Positions 7,976 to 17,440 are shown, counted from the stretch's first letter. The stretch is 64,000 bases of DNA from Aurantimonas sp965217685 (GCA_965217685.1 CBDCIZ010000003.1:2294001-2358000); one strand, 5' to 3'. Numbers and translations: made by a program. The notes: generated from the sequence alone by a model not told the origin.

Positions 7976-9007
7976 CTACTTCGTCACCTCTTCCAGAAAC
8001 CGCATCAGGCCCGTTTCCGCTTTCGTCAGTCCCTCGCGGGTGCGGCCCTTCATCAGGTCTGCCGGGAGCCGGCCGTCCTCGTAGGCCTCGACGATTTCCG
8101 GATGGACGTAGGAGGAGCGGGCCACCGTCGGTGTGTTGCGCAGCAGCGCCGAGACCGAGCGCATGGCGGCGGCGACGGCTTTCCTCGTCTTGGCGTCGCT
8201 CTTCGGGCGCGGACCGGCCTCTTCCAGAAGATAGCGCAGCGCCTCGGCCGAGCCGTGGAACGTGCGGAAGTCCTTGGCCGAGATGCGCGTGCCGCCGGCC
8301 TCGTGCAGATAGTCGTTGAGGAGATTGGCGGTCAGCTCGCGCTGCTGCTTTTTGGCGCCCGGAAAGCGGAACAGCCGCTGGCCCTTGCCGAGCCGCATGC
8401 GTTTGAGGCCCTTGACCAAAGACTTGTCGACGATCTCGATGCGGTGCTCCTTGTTGGACTTGCCGACGAATTTCAAAACGGCCATCTTCTTGACCAGCCG
8501 CAGGTTCTGCTTGCGCAGCGATGCGACGCCGCGGCCGCCGTCGGCGGCGTATTTCTCATGGCCGGGCCGCATGACCGTGACGTCGATAAGCCGCGTCGCG
8601 ATGGCCGAGGTTGTGCGCCGGTCGCGCGTCTTGCGCTTGAGGTCTTTCTCGACCGAGCGCCGCAAGGTCGGCAGCACCCTGCCGAAGCGTATCAATCGCT
8701 CGGTCTTCACCGCGTTGCGCACATTCACCCAGTCGTCGTGGTAGCGGTATTGCAGCCGGCCCTTTTCGTCGCGGCCGATCGCCTGGATGTGGCCGCTCTC
8801 GTCGATACAGATCTTCACGTCGCGCCAGGCCGGCGGAATGACCAGCGCCTTGACGCGCTTGCGCAGGCGCTTGTCGCGGATCGGCTCGCCGCCCGAGACG
8901 CAGATGCGAAAGCCCTTGCCGTGGGGATGGCGTTCGACGCCGAAGCTGTCGGGGTCGACGAGGGCGAGGCCGAAGCGTTCGGCGTGCAGGGCAAGGGCTT
9001 TGTTCAT
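7976..9007 (-). CDS. DNA topoisomerase IB
   Basis: This 343-residue protein is a bacterial (poxvirus-like) type IB topoisomerase. It relaxes supercoils through a transient 3'-phosphotyrosine link and needs no ATP. The N-terminal DNA-clamp domain is visible (GKGFRICVSGG ... LVIPPAWRDVKIC). The catalytic domain has RPGHEKYA with the first catalytic Arg, the Lys-containing hairpin FVGKSNKEH, ISAKDFRTFHGS with the second Arg region, and the active-site Tyr in TPTVARSSYVHPEI. Length is standard. Its 3' end converges on the patatin-like gene; the small DUF2945 gene is divergent at 9222. It is an accessory enzyme common in soil and marine alphaproteobacteria. Confidence 0.92.
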   Translation of the reverse strand: MNKALALHAERFGLALVDPDSFGVERHPHGKGFRICVSGGEPIRDKRLRKRVKALVIPPAWRDVKICIDESGHIQAIGRDEKGRLQYRYHDDWVNVRNAVKTERLIRFGRVLPTLRRSVEKDLKRKTRDRRTTSAIATRLIDVTVMRPGHEKYAADGGRGVASLRKQNLRLVKKMAVLKFVGKSNKEHRIEIVDKSLVKGLKRMRLGKGQRLFRFPGAKKQQRELTANLLNDYLHEAGGTRISAKDFRTFHGSAEALRYLLEEAGPRPKSDAKTRKAVAAAMRSVSALLRNTPTVARSSYVHPEIVEAYEDGRLPADLMKGRTREGLTKAETGLMRFLEEVTK

Positions 9008-9221
9008 CGATCGGAAACGGGCTTTCGAAACGCTGGACGGGTTTGGCCAGGACCGCGCAGGGGAAGGCGAGCCTGGTGGAGTCGAACGCCGGTTTGCGGG
9101 ACGGGTTCCGGCCGCCCCGTGCGACGATTTGAACGGGCCGCCTGCCGCCGTCCGGCGGGAACGCCCATGGCGCCTCGAACGTCCTTATCGAGAAGATCGA
9201 GCGCGAAGGAGCAAAGCTCTC

Positions 9222-9437
9222 ATGAAGTTTCAAAAGGGTCAGTCTGTCGAATGGAACTGGGGCAACGGCTCCGCCAGGGGCAAGGTCGCCGATCATTTCA
9301 AGCAGAAGGTGACCCGCACCATCGAGGGCACCGAGGTCACCCGCAATGCCGACGAGGACAATCCGGCCTATCTGATCGAGCAGGAGGACGGCGGCTGCGT
9401 GCTGAAATCGGAATCGGAGCTGTCGAAGCCCGATTGA
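9222..9437 (+). CDS. DUF2945 family protein (hypervirulence-associated TUDOR-like domain)
   Basis: This 71-residue cytoplasmic protein matches the DUF2945 / HVA1-TUDOR pattern: KGQSVEWNWGNGSARGKV near the start, then a Lys-rich strand and EDNPAYLIEQEDGG followed by VLKSESEL. I chose ATG 9222 because GAAGGAG lies 10 bases upstream and the family begins exactly here; the longer in-frame upstream extension runs through the 5' part of the topoisomerase gene on the other strand. Its molecular role is not established. Neighbours are topoisomerase IB (divergent) and a Kef-type antiporter (convergent). Confidence 0.85.
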   Translation: MKFQKGQSVEWNWGNGSARGKVADHFKQKVTRTIEGTEVTRNADEDNPAYLIEQEDGGCVLKSESELSKPD

Positions 9438-9497
9438 CCGGATCACACACACTGAAACTGGCTGTCCTGCAATCTCAAGGTCGTCCAAATGCGGGCG

Positions 9498-11390
9498 TCA
9501 GCGCGACTGCACCCGGTCCGGATTGCGCCGACGTCCGCGGAACGGTCGCCCGCGTCGCCTTTTCCGCGGAGCCGTCTCGTCGATCGGCCCCTGGTGGTCG
9601 TCGAGGCCCGTATCGCGGTCGATGGCTGACAGCGCGGGATGCGGCTTGACCAGCGGTTCGGGGCTCACGGCATGGGTCGTCATCAGATCGTTGCCGGCAT
9701 AGATGCCTTCAGCCTCCTGCAGCTTCAGCCGCTGCATGTCGCGGCGGCGCACATCCTTGACGATCTGATCGGCCAGTGTGTCCTCGATGCCGAGGGCGTC
9801 GAGGGTCGAGGCACCGAAGGCAAGCGCGGATTCGAGCGTCTCGCGGATTTCGTATTCGACGCCACGGGCGCGCAGCGACAGCGAATGGGCGCGGTCGTAG
9901 GAGCGCACATAAAGGCTGACATTGGGAAAGTCCGCGCGGATCAGATCGACGATCCGGTCCGTCGTCTCGCGCTTGTTGGTGCACACGGCGACGAGCTTGG
10001 CCTTGCGGATGCCGGCGGCTTCCAGAACGTCCTTGCGAAGGCCGGAACCGAAATAGATGCGAAAGCCGAACTTTGCGGCGCCGCGGATGCGCTCGGCCGA
10101 CGAATCGATGATCGTCACGTCGGCGCCGCTGGAGAGCATGACCTGCGCCACCATCTGGCCGAAGCGCGAGAAGCCGATCATCAGGACGGTCGAGCCGGCA
10201 TCCTCGAAATCCTCCTCCATCTCCTCGTCGTCACCAAGCGACTCCCTTGCGAAGCGGCGTCCGAGCCATGCGGTGAGCGGCGTCAGCGCCATGGAGAAGG
10301 TGACGATGGCGACGAGAACCGAGGCGATCTCGCGCGGAAAGACGAGGCTCGACGCGGCGGCGGTGAACAGGACGAAACCGAACTCGCCGCCCTGCGCCAG
10401 AAGGCCCGTCACGCGCGCGGCGGTCTGATGCGGCTCGCCGAAGAGCCGCGCCGGGACGTAGAGGAGCAGCGCCTTGACGATTATCAGCACCGGCGTCAGC
10501 GCCAGGATCGTCAGCCAGTTGGCGCGGATCACCGACAGATCGAGCGACAGGCCGACGCCGATGAAGAACAGGCCGAGCAAGAGGCCGCGAAACGGCTCGA
10601 TATTGGCTTCGAGCTCGTGCCGATACGAGCTGTCGGCGAGCATCACGCCGGCGATGAAAGCGCCCATGGCCATGGAGAAGCCGGCAGCCTCCATCAGCAT
10701 CGCCGAGCCCAGCACCACGAACAGCGCCGCGCCCAGCATCACCTCCCGCGCGCCCGCGCTCGCCATCAGCCGAAACAGCGGGTTGAGCAGATACTGCCCG
10801 GCGAGGATCAGCAGGAACAGCGCGCCGAGCGAGATGGCGACCTGCGACAGCTCGATGCCGGCGCCGTTGGAATAGGGCGCCAGGAACGGGATCGCCGCCA
10901 AAAGCGGCACGACGGCGAGATCCTGGAACAGCAGCACCGAAAAGGCCGACTGGCCGTGCCGCGTATTGGTCTCGCCCGCTTCGTCGAGGAGCTGCAGGCC
11001 GAAGGCGGTGGAGGACAGGGCTAGGCCGAAGCCGATGATGGCGCTGGCCTGCCAGCTCATCGAGAGGAGGTAGGCGACGCCGGCAAGCGCGACGCCGGTC
11101 ACGACCACCTGGGTGAGGCCGAGGCCGAAGATCTGCTTGCGCAGCGCCCAGAGCCGCCCGAGCTTCAGCTCCAGTCCGATCACGAACAGCAGGAAGACGA
11201 CGCCGAGCTCGCCGATCTGCAGGATCTCCTCGCCTTCCCCGATGACTCGGAACACCGGCCCCAGCAGGACGCCGGCGAAGAGATAGCCGAGCACGGTGCC
11301 GAGGCCCACGCGCTTGAACAGCGTGCCGGCAACGATCCCGCCGCCCAGAAGCAGCACGACTTGCAGGAAGATCGAGGTCGTGTGTTCCAA
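9498..11390 (-). CDS. Monovalent cation:proton antiporter-2 (CPA2) family, KefB/KefC-like, with RCK domain
   Basis: This 630-residue inner-membrane protein has about twelve hydrophobic segments in residues 1-380, starting with VVLLLGGGIVAGTLFKRVGLG and LGVVFLLFVIGLEL. A cytoplasmic TrkA-N/RCK nucleotide-binding domain begins near residue 395 (VLMIGFSRFGQMVAQVML, then VTIID). The C-terminal tail is polar and ends Arg-rich. The architecture is that of glutathione-gated K+ efflux antiporters KefB/KefC and related YbaL-type exchangers. No KefF/KefG-like ancillary flavoprotein lies next to it, so gating by glutathione conjugates is not supported by context. It is divergent from pmbA across about 210 bp. 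Confidence 0.88.
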   Translation of the reverse strand: MEHTTSIFLQVVLLLGGGIVAGTLFKRVGLGTVLGYLFAGVLLGPVFRVIGEGEEILQIGELGVVFLLFVIGLELKLGRLWALRKQIFGLGLTQVVVTGVALAGVAYLLSMSWQASAIIGFGLALSSTAFGLQLLDEAGETNTRHGQSAFSVLLFQDLAVVPLLAAIPFLAPYSNGAGIELSQVAISLGALFLLILAGQYLLNPLFRLMASAGAREVMLGAALFVVLGSAMLMEAAGFSMAMGAFIAGVMLADSSYRHELEANIEPFRGLLLGLFFIGVGLSLDLSVIRANWLTILALTPVLIIVKALLLYVPARLFGEPHQTAARVTGLLAQGGEFGFVLFTAAASSLVFPREIASVLVAIVTFSMALTPLTAWLGRRFARESLGDDEEMEEDFEDAGSTVLMIGFSRFGQMVAQVMLSSGADVTIIDSSAERIRGAAKFGFRIYFGSGLRKDVLEAAGIRKAKLVAVCTNKRETTDRIVDLIRADFPNVSLYVRSYDRAHSLSLRARGVEYEIRETLESALAFGASTLDALGIEDTLADQIVKDVRRRDMQRLKLQEAEGIYAGNDLMTTHAVSPEPLVKPHPALSAIDRDTGLDDHQGPIDETAPRKRRRGRPFRGRRRNPDRVQSR

Positions 11391-11600
11391 GGTCGAGTTG
11401 CCCGTTTCCGTCTGTCTACATTCGCCGCATCAGGTCGCTGGCCGGCCATTTCGATGTTGCGGCACCCATCTAAAGGTCCGCGCACCCGGTTCCGGCCCGG
11501 TGACGAGCGGGCGGACTTGTCGTCCGCTTCATCATGGCGCCTTGATGGGTGTCGCGATGCACAATAGATGGTTCGGTACCGAAAACCACAAGGCTTGGCC

Positions 11601-12944
11601 ATGGAAGACCACACGACACGGCTGCTCGACGTTGCCGGGCGGCTGATCGAAACCGCGCGCAAGGCCGGCGCCGATGCGGCCGACGTTGCCGTGGTGCGCT
11701 CGTTCGGCCGATCGGTGACGGTGCGTCTCGGCAAGGTCGAGGACACCGAGAACGCCGAGAGCGAGGACATGTCGCTGCGCGTCTTCGTCGGAAAGCGCGT
11801 CGCCACCGTCTCCGCCGACATCCACGCCGACCCGCTTCCGCTGGTCGAGCGCGCCGTCGCCATGGCCAGGGTGTCGCCCGAGGACGCGTTTGCAAGCCTC
11901 GCCGATGCCGACCGGCTGGCCCATGGCGATCTCGACCTCGACCTTTATGACGGCACGGAGTTGCCGAGCGCCGACATGGTCGAGCAGGCGCTCGCCATGG
12001 AGGCCGCGGCCCGCGAGGTCGAGGGCGTATCGAATTCCGGCGGGGCCTCGGTCTCGGCCGGAGCGGCGGGGCTGGTGCTGGCGACCTCCGCCGGATTTGC
12101 CGGCCACCGCATGCGCTCGGGCTTTTCGCGCTCGGTCAGCGTCATCGCCGGCGAGGGCGTGAAGATGCAGCGCGACTACGATTTCGATTCGCGCATCCAT
12201 TACGGCGACCTCGAAGCGCCGGAGATCATCGGCCGCCGGGCCGGAGAGCGCACCGTGCGCCGCGTGAACCCCGGCACCGCCCGGACCGGCCGCACGCCGA
12301 TCGTCTTCGACCCGCGCCTGACGCGCGGCCTGATCGGCAGCGTCGTCGCCGCGATCAACGGCGCGTCGATCGCCCGCGGCACCAGCTTTCTGAAGGACGC
12401 GATGGGCCAGCAGATCCTGCCCGCCTCCTTCACCGTGACCGACGATCCGCTGCTCGTCCGCCGTCCCGGCTCGCGCCCCTTCGACGGCGAGGGCGTGCGC
12501 GGCGAGAAGATGGTCCTCGTCGAGGACGGCATCCTGCAAGCCTGGATTCTGGATACCGGGACCGCCCGCGAACTGGGGCTTGCTTCCAACGGCCGCGCGG
12601 CGCGGGGTGGGGCGAGCGTTTCGCCTTCGGCAACGAATGTGTCCGTCTCGTCGGGAGCGATGACGCCGCAGGAGCTGATCGCCGAGACCGGCAACGGGCT
12701 TTATATCGACGAGCTGATCGGCCAGGGCACCAATCTCGTCACCGGCGACTACAGCCGCGGCGCATCGGGCTATCTCATCGAGAATGGCGAGTTGACGACG
12801 CCGGTCTCGGAGCTGACCATCGCCGGCAATCTGAAAGACATGCTGCTGGCTCTGACCGCCGCCAACGATCGCGACGAACGTTTTTCCATCGTCGCGCCGA
12901 CCATGCGCATCCAGTCCATGATGGTGGCGGGACGGCAGGATTGA
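11601..12944 (+). CDS. pmbA: TldD/PmbA (TldE) family protein
   Basis: This 447-residue protein belongs to the TldD/PmbA family. TldE (PmbA) is the non-catalytic half of the TldD-TldE metalloprotease, known for trimming modified peptides such as microcin B17 and for CcdA degradation. Family sequences visible are LLDVAGRLIETARKAGADAAD at the start (here in part), VSNSGGASVSAG in the middle and the C-terminal run TGNGLYIDELIGQGTNLVTGDYSRG, here cited as LIGQGTNLVTGDYSRG. It lacks the HExxxH zinc motif expected of TldD, consistent with the E subunit. ATG 11601 is preferred over an upstream in-frame ATG (11568) because it gives the usual N-terminus. It is followed 4 bp later by the phosphatase gene. 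Confidence 0.88.
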   Translation: MEDHTTRLLDVAGRLIETARKAGADAADVAVVRSFGRSVTVRLGKVEDTENAESEDMSLRVFVGKRVATVSADIHADPLPLVERAVAMARVSPEDAFASLADADRLAHGDLDLDLYDGTELPSADMVEQALAMEAAAREVEGVSNSGGASVSAGAAGLVLATSAGFAGHRMRSGFSRSVSVIAGEGVKMQRDYDFDSRIHYGDLEAPEIIGRRAGERTVRRVNPGTARTGRTPIVFDPRLTRGLIGSVVAAINGASIARGTSFLKDAMGQQILPASFTVTDDPLLVRRPGSRPFDGEGVRGEKMVLVEDGILQAWILDTGTARELGLASNGRAARGGASVSPSATNVSVSSGAMTPQELIAETGNGLYIDELIGQGTNLVTGDYSRGASGYLIENGELTTPVSELTIAGNLKDMLLALTAANDRDERFSIVAPTMRIQSMMVAGRQD

Positions 12945-12948
12945 GATC

Positions 12949-13740
12949 TTGACCCGTTACGCTGCCGAACTCGACCTCTTGCATGACGCCGCCGTCGAGG
13001 CCGGCGCGATCGCGGTCAGCTATTTCCGCAAGGACCCGAAGGTCTGGTGGAAGGAGGGCAATTCGCCGGTCAGCGAGGCCGATTTCGCCGTCGACGATTT
13101 CCTGAAGGAGCGGCTCCTGTCGGCCCGTCCGAATTTCGGCTGGGTCTCGGAGGAGATGCGGGACAAGTCCAACACTGTCTCCGACAGCTTCTTCGTCGTC
13201 GATCCGATCGACGGCACGCGAGCCTATCTGCGTGGCGAGGACACCTGGTGCGTCTCGATCGCGCTGGTGGCCGGCGGCCGACCCGTCGCGGGTGTCATCG
13301 TCGCTCCGTCGCTTGATGAAACCTTTACCGCGACCGCCGACGGCGCCACCTTGATGAACGGCGTGCCCTGCCGCTCCAGCCAGCCGGACGCCGGGGCTCA
13401 GTTGAAGTTGTCGATGCCCGATTCCATGCGAAAGATGCTTCAGAACGACGGCGCCGAGCCTTTCATTGCGATGAAATCGATCCCGTCGCTGGCCTACCGC
13501 GTGGCGCTTGTGGCGGATGGGCGGCTGGACGGCACGCTCGTTCGCCCGAACGCCAACGACTGGGATATTGCCGCCGCCGATCTGCTTCTGGAGCGTGCCG
13601 GCGGGCGTTTGACGGACGGTCAAGGCCGGCGCCTCCTTTACACCAGTGCCGCGAGACGGCATGGGCTGTTGCTGGCCGCCTCGAATGGCGCGGCGTCGAG
13701 GGTCGAACGGCTCGCTGCCGCGGTTGCCGATCGGCTGTGA
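12949..13740 (+). CDS. Inositol monophosphatase family protein (CysQ-like 3'(2'),5'-bisphosphate nucleotidase candidate)
   Basis: This 263-residue enzyme is a Mg2+-dependent, Li+-sensitive-type phosphatase of the inositol monophosphatase superfamily. Metal-binding motifs are SEEM at 67-70, DPIDGT at 85-90 and the C-terminal DWDIAAADLLLERAGG. The start is a TTG 4 bp after the pmbA stop, suggesting translational coupling. In Hyphomicrobiales this position, between pmbA and DUF4170/waaA, is held by a gene usually labelled CysQ or inositol monophosphatase. The true substrate (3'-phosphoadenosine 5'-phosphate, inositol phosphate or fructose bisphosphate) cannot be fixed from sequence. Confidence 0.88.
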   Translation: MTRYAAELDLLHDAAVEAGAIAVSYFRKDPKVWWKEGNSPVSEADFAVDDFLKERLLSARPNFGWVSEEMRDKSNTVSDSFFVVDPIDGTRAYLRGEDTWCVSIALVAGGRPVAGVIVAPSLDETFTATADGATLMNGVPCRSSQPDAGAQLKLSMPDSMRKMLQNDGAEPFIAMKSIPSLAYRVALVADGRLDGTLVRPNANDWDIAAADLLLERAGGRLTDGQGRRLLYTSAARRHGLLLAASNGAASRVERLAAAVADRL

Positions 13741-13848
13741 CGGCGTCCGGGCGATGCGGGCCTTGCGACCCTATCGATCGCCGATCCGGCCGGGGCTGCA
13801 AAGCCTGGCTGGTTCGGCTCAAACGAAAGCATGAAGGAGACGACCGAC

Positions 13849-14082
13849 ATGGAAGAGCAGAAACCCAAGCAGCTTCTTCACCTGGTCTTCGGCGGCGAGC
13901 TCAGCGACCTGAAGGGCGTTGACTTCAAGGATCTCGAAGGTCTTGATATCGTCGGAATCTTTCCCGACTACGCATCGGCCCAGACGGCATGGCGCGCCAA
14001 GGCCCAGCAGACCGTCGACAATGCCGCGATGCGCTACTTTATCGTCCACCTCCACCGCCTTTTCGAACCGGATACGAAGTGA
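13849..14082 (+). CDS. DUF4170 domain-containing protein
   Basis: This 77-residue small soluble protein matches DUF4170: QLLHLVFGGELSDLKGVDF, then LDIVGIFPDYASAQTAWRAK and AMRYFIVHLHRLFEP. The function is unknown. I prefer ATG 13849 to the in-frame ATG at 13831 because GAAGGAG sits between them, 8-9 bases before 13849, as a ribosome binding site. It lies between the inositol-phosphatase-like gene and the lipid A/Kdo genes, a conserved arrangement in Hyphomicrobiales, which suggests a link to envelope biogenesis. Confidence 0.85.
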   Translation: MEEQKPKQLLHLVFGGELSDLKGVDFKDLEGLDIVGIFPDYASAQTAWRAKAQQTVDNAAMRYFIVHLHRLFEPDTK

Positions 14083-14106
14083 CCGCCGAACCCGCAGCAG
14101 CAGCTC

Positions 14107-15015
14107 ATGTCCGTCACGGCTGATCGACGCGTGGGCGACGTCAGGGACACGGATGGCGGTGACACGGGGGGCGACGGCGAGGTGGCTGGAACGAAGGCGC
14201 AATCGCTTTCCGTAGAGGGGCGAACGGCGTCGCCGTTGCGCAAACGCTGGCGGCGGCTCTCCAAGCGCCTGATCAATACCCCGTCGGTCAAGCGGCTGAT
14301 CGGCGTCGGTGTCTATCGCGGCCTGCGCTTGGTGCATTCGACCCAGCGCCTGGTTCCCGAGGTCTCGGACTGGCAAGGCGCGATCGTTTCGGCCCATCCC
14401 GCCATCGTTGGCCTCTGGCACGGCCAGCATCTCCTGGCGCCGTTCTTTCGCCCGGCCGACAAGCCCTTCGTGGCGCTCCTGTCGCGCAATGCCGACGCCG
14501 AGATCAACGCCATGGTGGTCGAACTCTTCGGCATCGAAACCGTGCGCGGCTCGGGCGGCCGGGCGGGGGTGGCCAGTTCGCAAAAGGGCGGCGCGCGCGC
14601 GCTGATCGCCCTGCGCAAATATCTCGCCGACGGCGTCGGCGTCTGCATGATCGCCGATGTGCCCAAGGGCACGCCGCGCGAGGCCGGGCTCGGCATCGTC
14701 ACGCTCGCCCGCATCTCCGGCCGACCGATCCTGCCGTCGGCCGCCGTGACCAGCCGCCGTTTTGTCGTCGAAAGTTCGTGGGACAGAACGACCGTGCCGT
14801 TGCCGTTCGGCCGTCTTGCCGTCGTCGTCGGAGAACCGATCCATGTGCCGGCGGACGCGGACGCTTCGGTGATGGAGGACAAGCGCCGGGAGATCACGCA
14901 GGCGATCGAACAGGCGAACCGCGACGCGATGGCGATGGCCGACGCCCCTGCCGGGGCGCATCGCACGACTGAAGATACGGCGCTCGGTTCGCGAGAGGGC
15001 AGGCAAGGAGAATGA
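14107..15015 (+). CDS. DUF374 lysophospholipid acyltransferase family protein
   Basis: This 302-residue protein has the DUF374 pattern seen beside waaA in alphaproteobacteria: IVGLWHGQHLLAPFF (His in place of the usual HxxxxD acyltransferase start), FVALLSRNADAE, RGSGGRAG and MIADVPKGTPREAGLG. It is thought to acylate a lipid A or Kdo-lipid A precursor at the inner membrane; this is inferred from family and position. The first ~40 residues are poorly ordered and no clear Shine-Dalgarno precedes ATG 14107, so the real start may lie somewhat downstream. The stop overlaps the waaA start by 4 bases (ATGA), indicating translational coupling. Confidence 0.83.
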   Translation: MSVTADRRVGDVRDTDGGDTGGDGEVAGTKAQSLSVEGRTASPLRKRWRRLSKRLINTPSVKRLIGVGVYRGLRLVHSTQRLVPEVSDWQGAIVSAHPAIVGLWHGQHLLAPFFRPADKPFVALLSRNADAEINAMVVELFGIETVRGSGGRAGVASSQKGGARALIALRKYLADGVGVCMIADVPKGTPREAGLGIVTLARISGRPILPSAAVTSRRFVVESSWDRTTVPLPFGRLAVVVGEPIHVPADADASVMEDKRREITQAIEQANRDAMAMADAPAGAHRTTEDTALGSREGRQGE

Positions 15016-16343
15016 CCGATATCTTCTCGAAGGCGGCAATGGGGGCCTATCGTCTGGCCGGCTCGCTCGCCTATCCGGTGGTCGGCCCCTATGTCGGCTA
15101 CCGCGTGTCCAAGGGCAAGGAAGACCCCCTTCGTCGCCGTGAACGCTACGGCTACGCCAGCGTCGCGCGGCCGCAGAACGGCTCGGTGGTCTGGATGCAC
15201 GCCGCAAGTGTCGGCGAGAGCATGGCGGTGGCACCGCTCGCCGAGGCGATCGCCGCCGACGGCATTCACGTTCTGATGACCACCGGCACCACCACCTCGG
15301 CGACGATGGTCGCGGAACGTCTGAGTGGCATCGTCATCCACCAATACGTGCCGATCGACATGCAGAAATGCATTCGGCGGTTTCTCGACCATTGGCGCCC
15401 CGATCTGTGCATCGTCGCCGAGAGCGAGATCTGGCCGACGACGATGGCCGAACTCGGCCGGCGGCAGGTGCCGCAGGTGCTGGTGAATGCCCGCCTGTCG
15501 GACAAGTCCTTCAAGGGCTGGAAGGCGGCGCCGCGCCTGGCCGAATCGCTGTTCGAGCGCTTCGCCCATGTCGTCGCCCAGTCCGAGGTCGACGGTGAGC
15601 GCTTCCATGTGCTCGGCGCCCATGGCGTCACCGTCGCCGGCAATCTGAAGGCCGACGTCGACCCGCCTGCCGATCCGGGCGACGCGCTGGCCGAGATCGA
15701 CGGCGCCCTGGCCGACCGGCCGCGCTGGGCCGCGCTGTCGACCCATCCCGGCGAAGAGGCGTTGGTCGCCGAAGCCCATCGCGCCCTCGTGCGCCAGCAT
15801 CCCGGCCTCCTGACGATCCTCGTGCCGCGTCATGTCGACCGCGGCGACGCCATCGAGGCCGAACTCTTCAAGGCGGGACTGTCCGTCGCGCGTCGCAGTC
15901 GCGGCGACCGGCCGGATCGGGGCACCGACGTGCTGCTCGGCGACACGATGGGCGAGATGGGGCTCTACCTCCGCCTTGCCGGCATCGCCTTCCTCGGCAA
16001 GTCGATCACCGGCGAGGGCGGCCAGAACCCGCTCGAGGCGGCGATGCTCGACACCGCGATCCTGTCCGGCCGCTACGTCCAGAACTTCCGTGACCCCTAT
16101 CTGCGCCTGTTGAAGAACGGCGCCGCGCGCATCGTTCTGGACTGCGACGGGATGATCGACCAGGTCGATCGGCTGCTGCGCGAACCCGATCTTCGCGCCA
16201 GGATGGCGGACGCGGGCGCGCGCACCGTCCAGGAGATGCGCGGCGCGCTGCCGCGCACCCTGCAGGCGCTACAGCCCTTCCTGCATCCCTTGCGCATGTC
16301 GATCGGGCTCGAGCGCCGGGGCAAGCCGGCCTGGCAACCGTGA
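15012..16343 (+). CDS. waaA: 3-deoxy-D-manno-octulosonic acid (Kdo) transferase WaaA
   Basis: This 443-residue inner-membrane-associated glycosyltransferase (GT30) transfers Kdo from CMP-Kdo to the lipid A precursor. It shows VVWMHAASVGESMAVAPLAE with the catalytic Glu, VLMTTGTTTSATM, DLCIVAESEIWPTTMAEL, and a C-terminal CMP-Kdo-binding half with STHPGEEALVAEAHRALV and FLGKSITGEGGQNPLEAA. Length is within the family range. AAGGAG lies 4-6 bases before the ATG. lpxK follows after 13 bp, so late lipid A synthesis steps are co-transcribed. Confidence 0.95.
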   Translation: MTDIFSKAAMGAYRLAGSLAYPVVGPYVGYRVSKGKEDPLRRRERYGYASVARPQNGSVVWMHAASVGESMAVAPLAEAIAADGIHVLMTTGTTTSATMVAERLSGIVIHQYVPIDMQKCIRRFLDHWRPDLCIVAESEIWPTTMAELGRRQVPQVLVNARLSDKSFKGWKAAPRLAESLFERFAHVVAQSEVDGERFHVLGAHGVTVAGNLKADVDPPADPGDALAEIDGALADRPRWAALSTHPGEEALVAEAHRALVRQHPGLLTILVPRHVDRGDAIEAELFKAGLSVARRSRGDRPDRGTDVLLGDTMGEMGLYLRLAGIAFLGKSITGEGGQNPLEAAMLDTAILSGRYVQNFRDPYLRLLKNGAARIVLDCDGMIDQVDRLLREPDLRARMADAGARTVQEMRGALPRTLQALQPFLHPLRMSIGLERRGKPAWQP

Positions 16344-16356
16344 GCGGGGGACAGCC

Positions 16357-17388
16357 GTGAGCGGGGTGGAGTCGCCGCCCTTCTGGTGGCGGGCTCCGTC
16401 CTGGCAGGCGGTTGCGCTGGCGCCTGCCGCCGCAGCTTACGGTGCCGTCGCCCGGCGCAACCTGATCAACGGCAAACGCGTCGGTATCGACGTTCCGGTT
16501 CTCTGCATCGGCAATTTCATCGCCGGCGGCGGCGGCAAGACGCCGACCGCCATCGCGCTCGCCAGGGCCGCGCAAGACATGGGCTACAATCCCGGCTTCG
16601 TCACCCGCGGCTATGGTCGCAAGTCCAGGACGGCGATGCGGGTCGATCCGGCACGTCACGCCGTTGTCGACGTCGGCGACGAGCCGCTGTTGCTGGCCGC
16701 CGTCGCACCGACCGTCGTTTCGGCCGACCGCGCCCGAAGCGCCGCGATGCTGATCGCCGAGTGCGGCGTCGACCTCCTGATCATGGACGACGGCTTCCAG
16801 AGCGCCCAACTCGCCGTCGACTACGCGCTGATCGCCGTCGATGCGCGTCGCGGCCTCGGCAATGGCCGCGTCATCCCGGCCGGTCCCTTGCGCGCCCCGC
16901 TTGCCGACCAGCTCGATCATGTCGACGGTGTCGTCGTGATCGGCGAGGGCGCGCATCGCGTGCCCGTCGTGCGGCGCATGTCGCGCGCCGGCAAGACGGT
17001 ATTTCGGGCCGCGATCACGCCGGTCGAGGCCGATCGCCTGACCGGGATGCGCGTCCTGGCCTTCGCCGGCATCGCCGATCCGCACAAATTCTACGAGACC
17101 CTGTCGGGTGTCGGCGCCGACATCGTGGCGACCCACGAATTTCCCGACCATCACCATTTCAAGAAAGGCGACATGGACGCACTGCTCAGCGCCGCCTGGA
17201 AGGATGGCCTGCACATCGTCACGACCCGCAAGGACGCGGTGCGTCTCAAGACGGGCGGGCCGTCCATGGCGATGTTCGCCAGGGAATGCGACGTCCTCGA
17301 CATCGAACTGGTCTTCGGCTCGAAAAACGACGCTGCGCGAATCGTCCGTCAGACGGTCGCTGCCTACAGGCACCGCCGCTTCGGCTGA
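16357..17388 (+). CDS. lpxK: Tetraacyldisaccharide 4'-kinase LpxK
   Basis: This 343-residue inner-membrane kinase phosphorylates the 4' position of the tetraacyldisaccharide 1-phosphate to give lipid IVA. An N-terminal hydrophobic stretch (AVALAPAAAAYGAVA) is followed by the LpxK P-loop variant GNFIAGGGGKTPT at residues 52-64. MDDGFQS is the Walker-B-like motif, and FAGIADPHKFYETL with HEFPDHHHF are typical C-terminal motifs. The start codon is GTG, 13 bp after the waaA stop. WaaA acts on the LpxK product, so the two consecutive steps are encoded together. Confidence 0.95.
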   Translation: MSGVESPPFWWRAPSWQAVALAPAAAAYGAVARRNLINGKRVGIDVPVLCIGNFIAGGGGKTPTAIALARAAQDMGYNPGFVTRGYGRKSRTAMRVDPARHAVVDVGDEPLLLAAVAPTVVSADRARSAAMLIAECGVDLLIMDDGFQSAQLAVDYALIAVDARRGLGNGRVIPAGPLRAPLADQLDHVDGVVVIGEGAHRVPVVRRMSRAGKTVFRAAITPVEADRLTGMRVLAFAGIADPHKFYETLSGVGADIVATHEFPDHHHFKKGDMDALLSAAWKDGLHIVTTRKDAVRLKTGGPSMAMFARECDVLDIELVFGSKNDAARIVRQTVAAYRHRRFG

Positions 17389-17440
17389 GCGGCGAGGTCG
17401 AACGACACGCTTGGCGAAACGCCCTTGCGGAACGCCCCGT

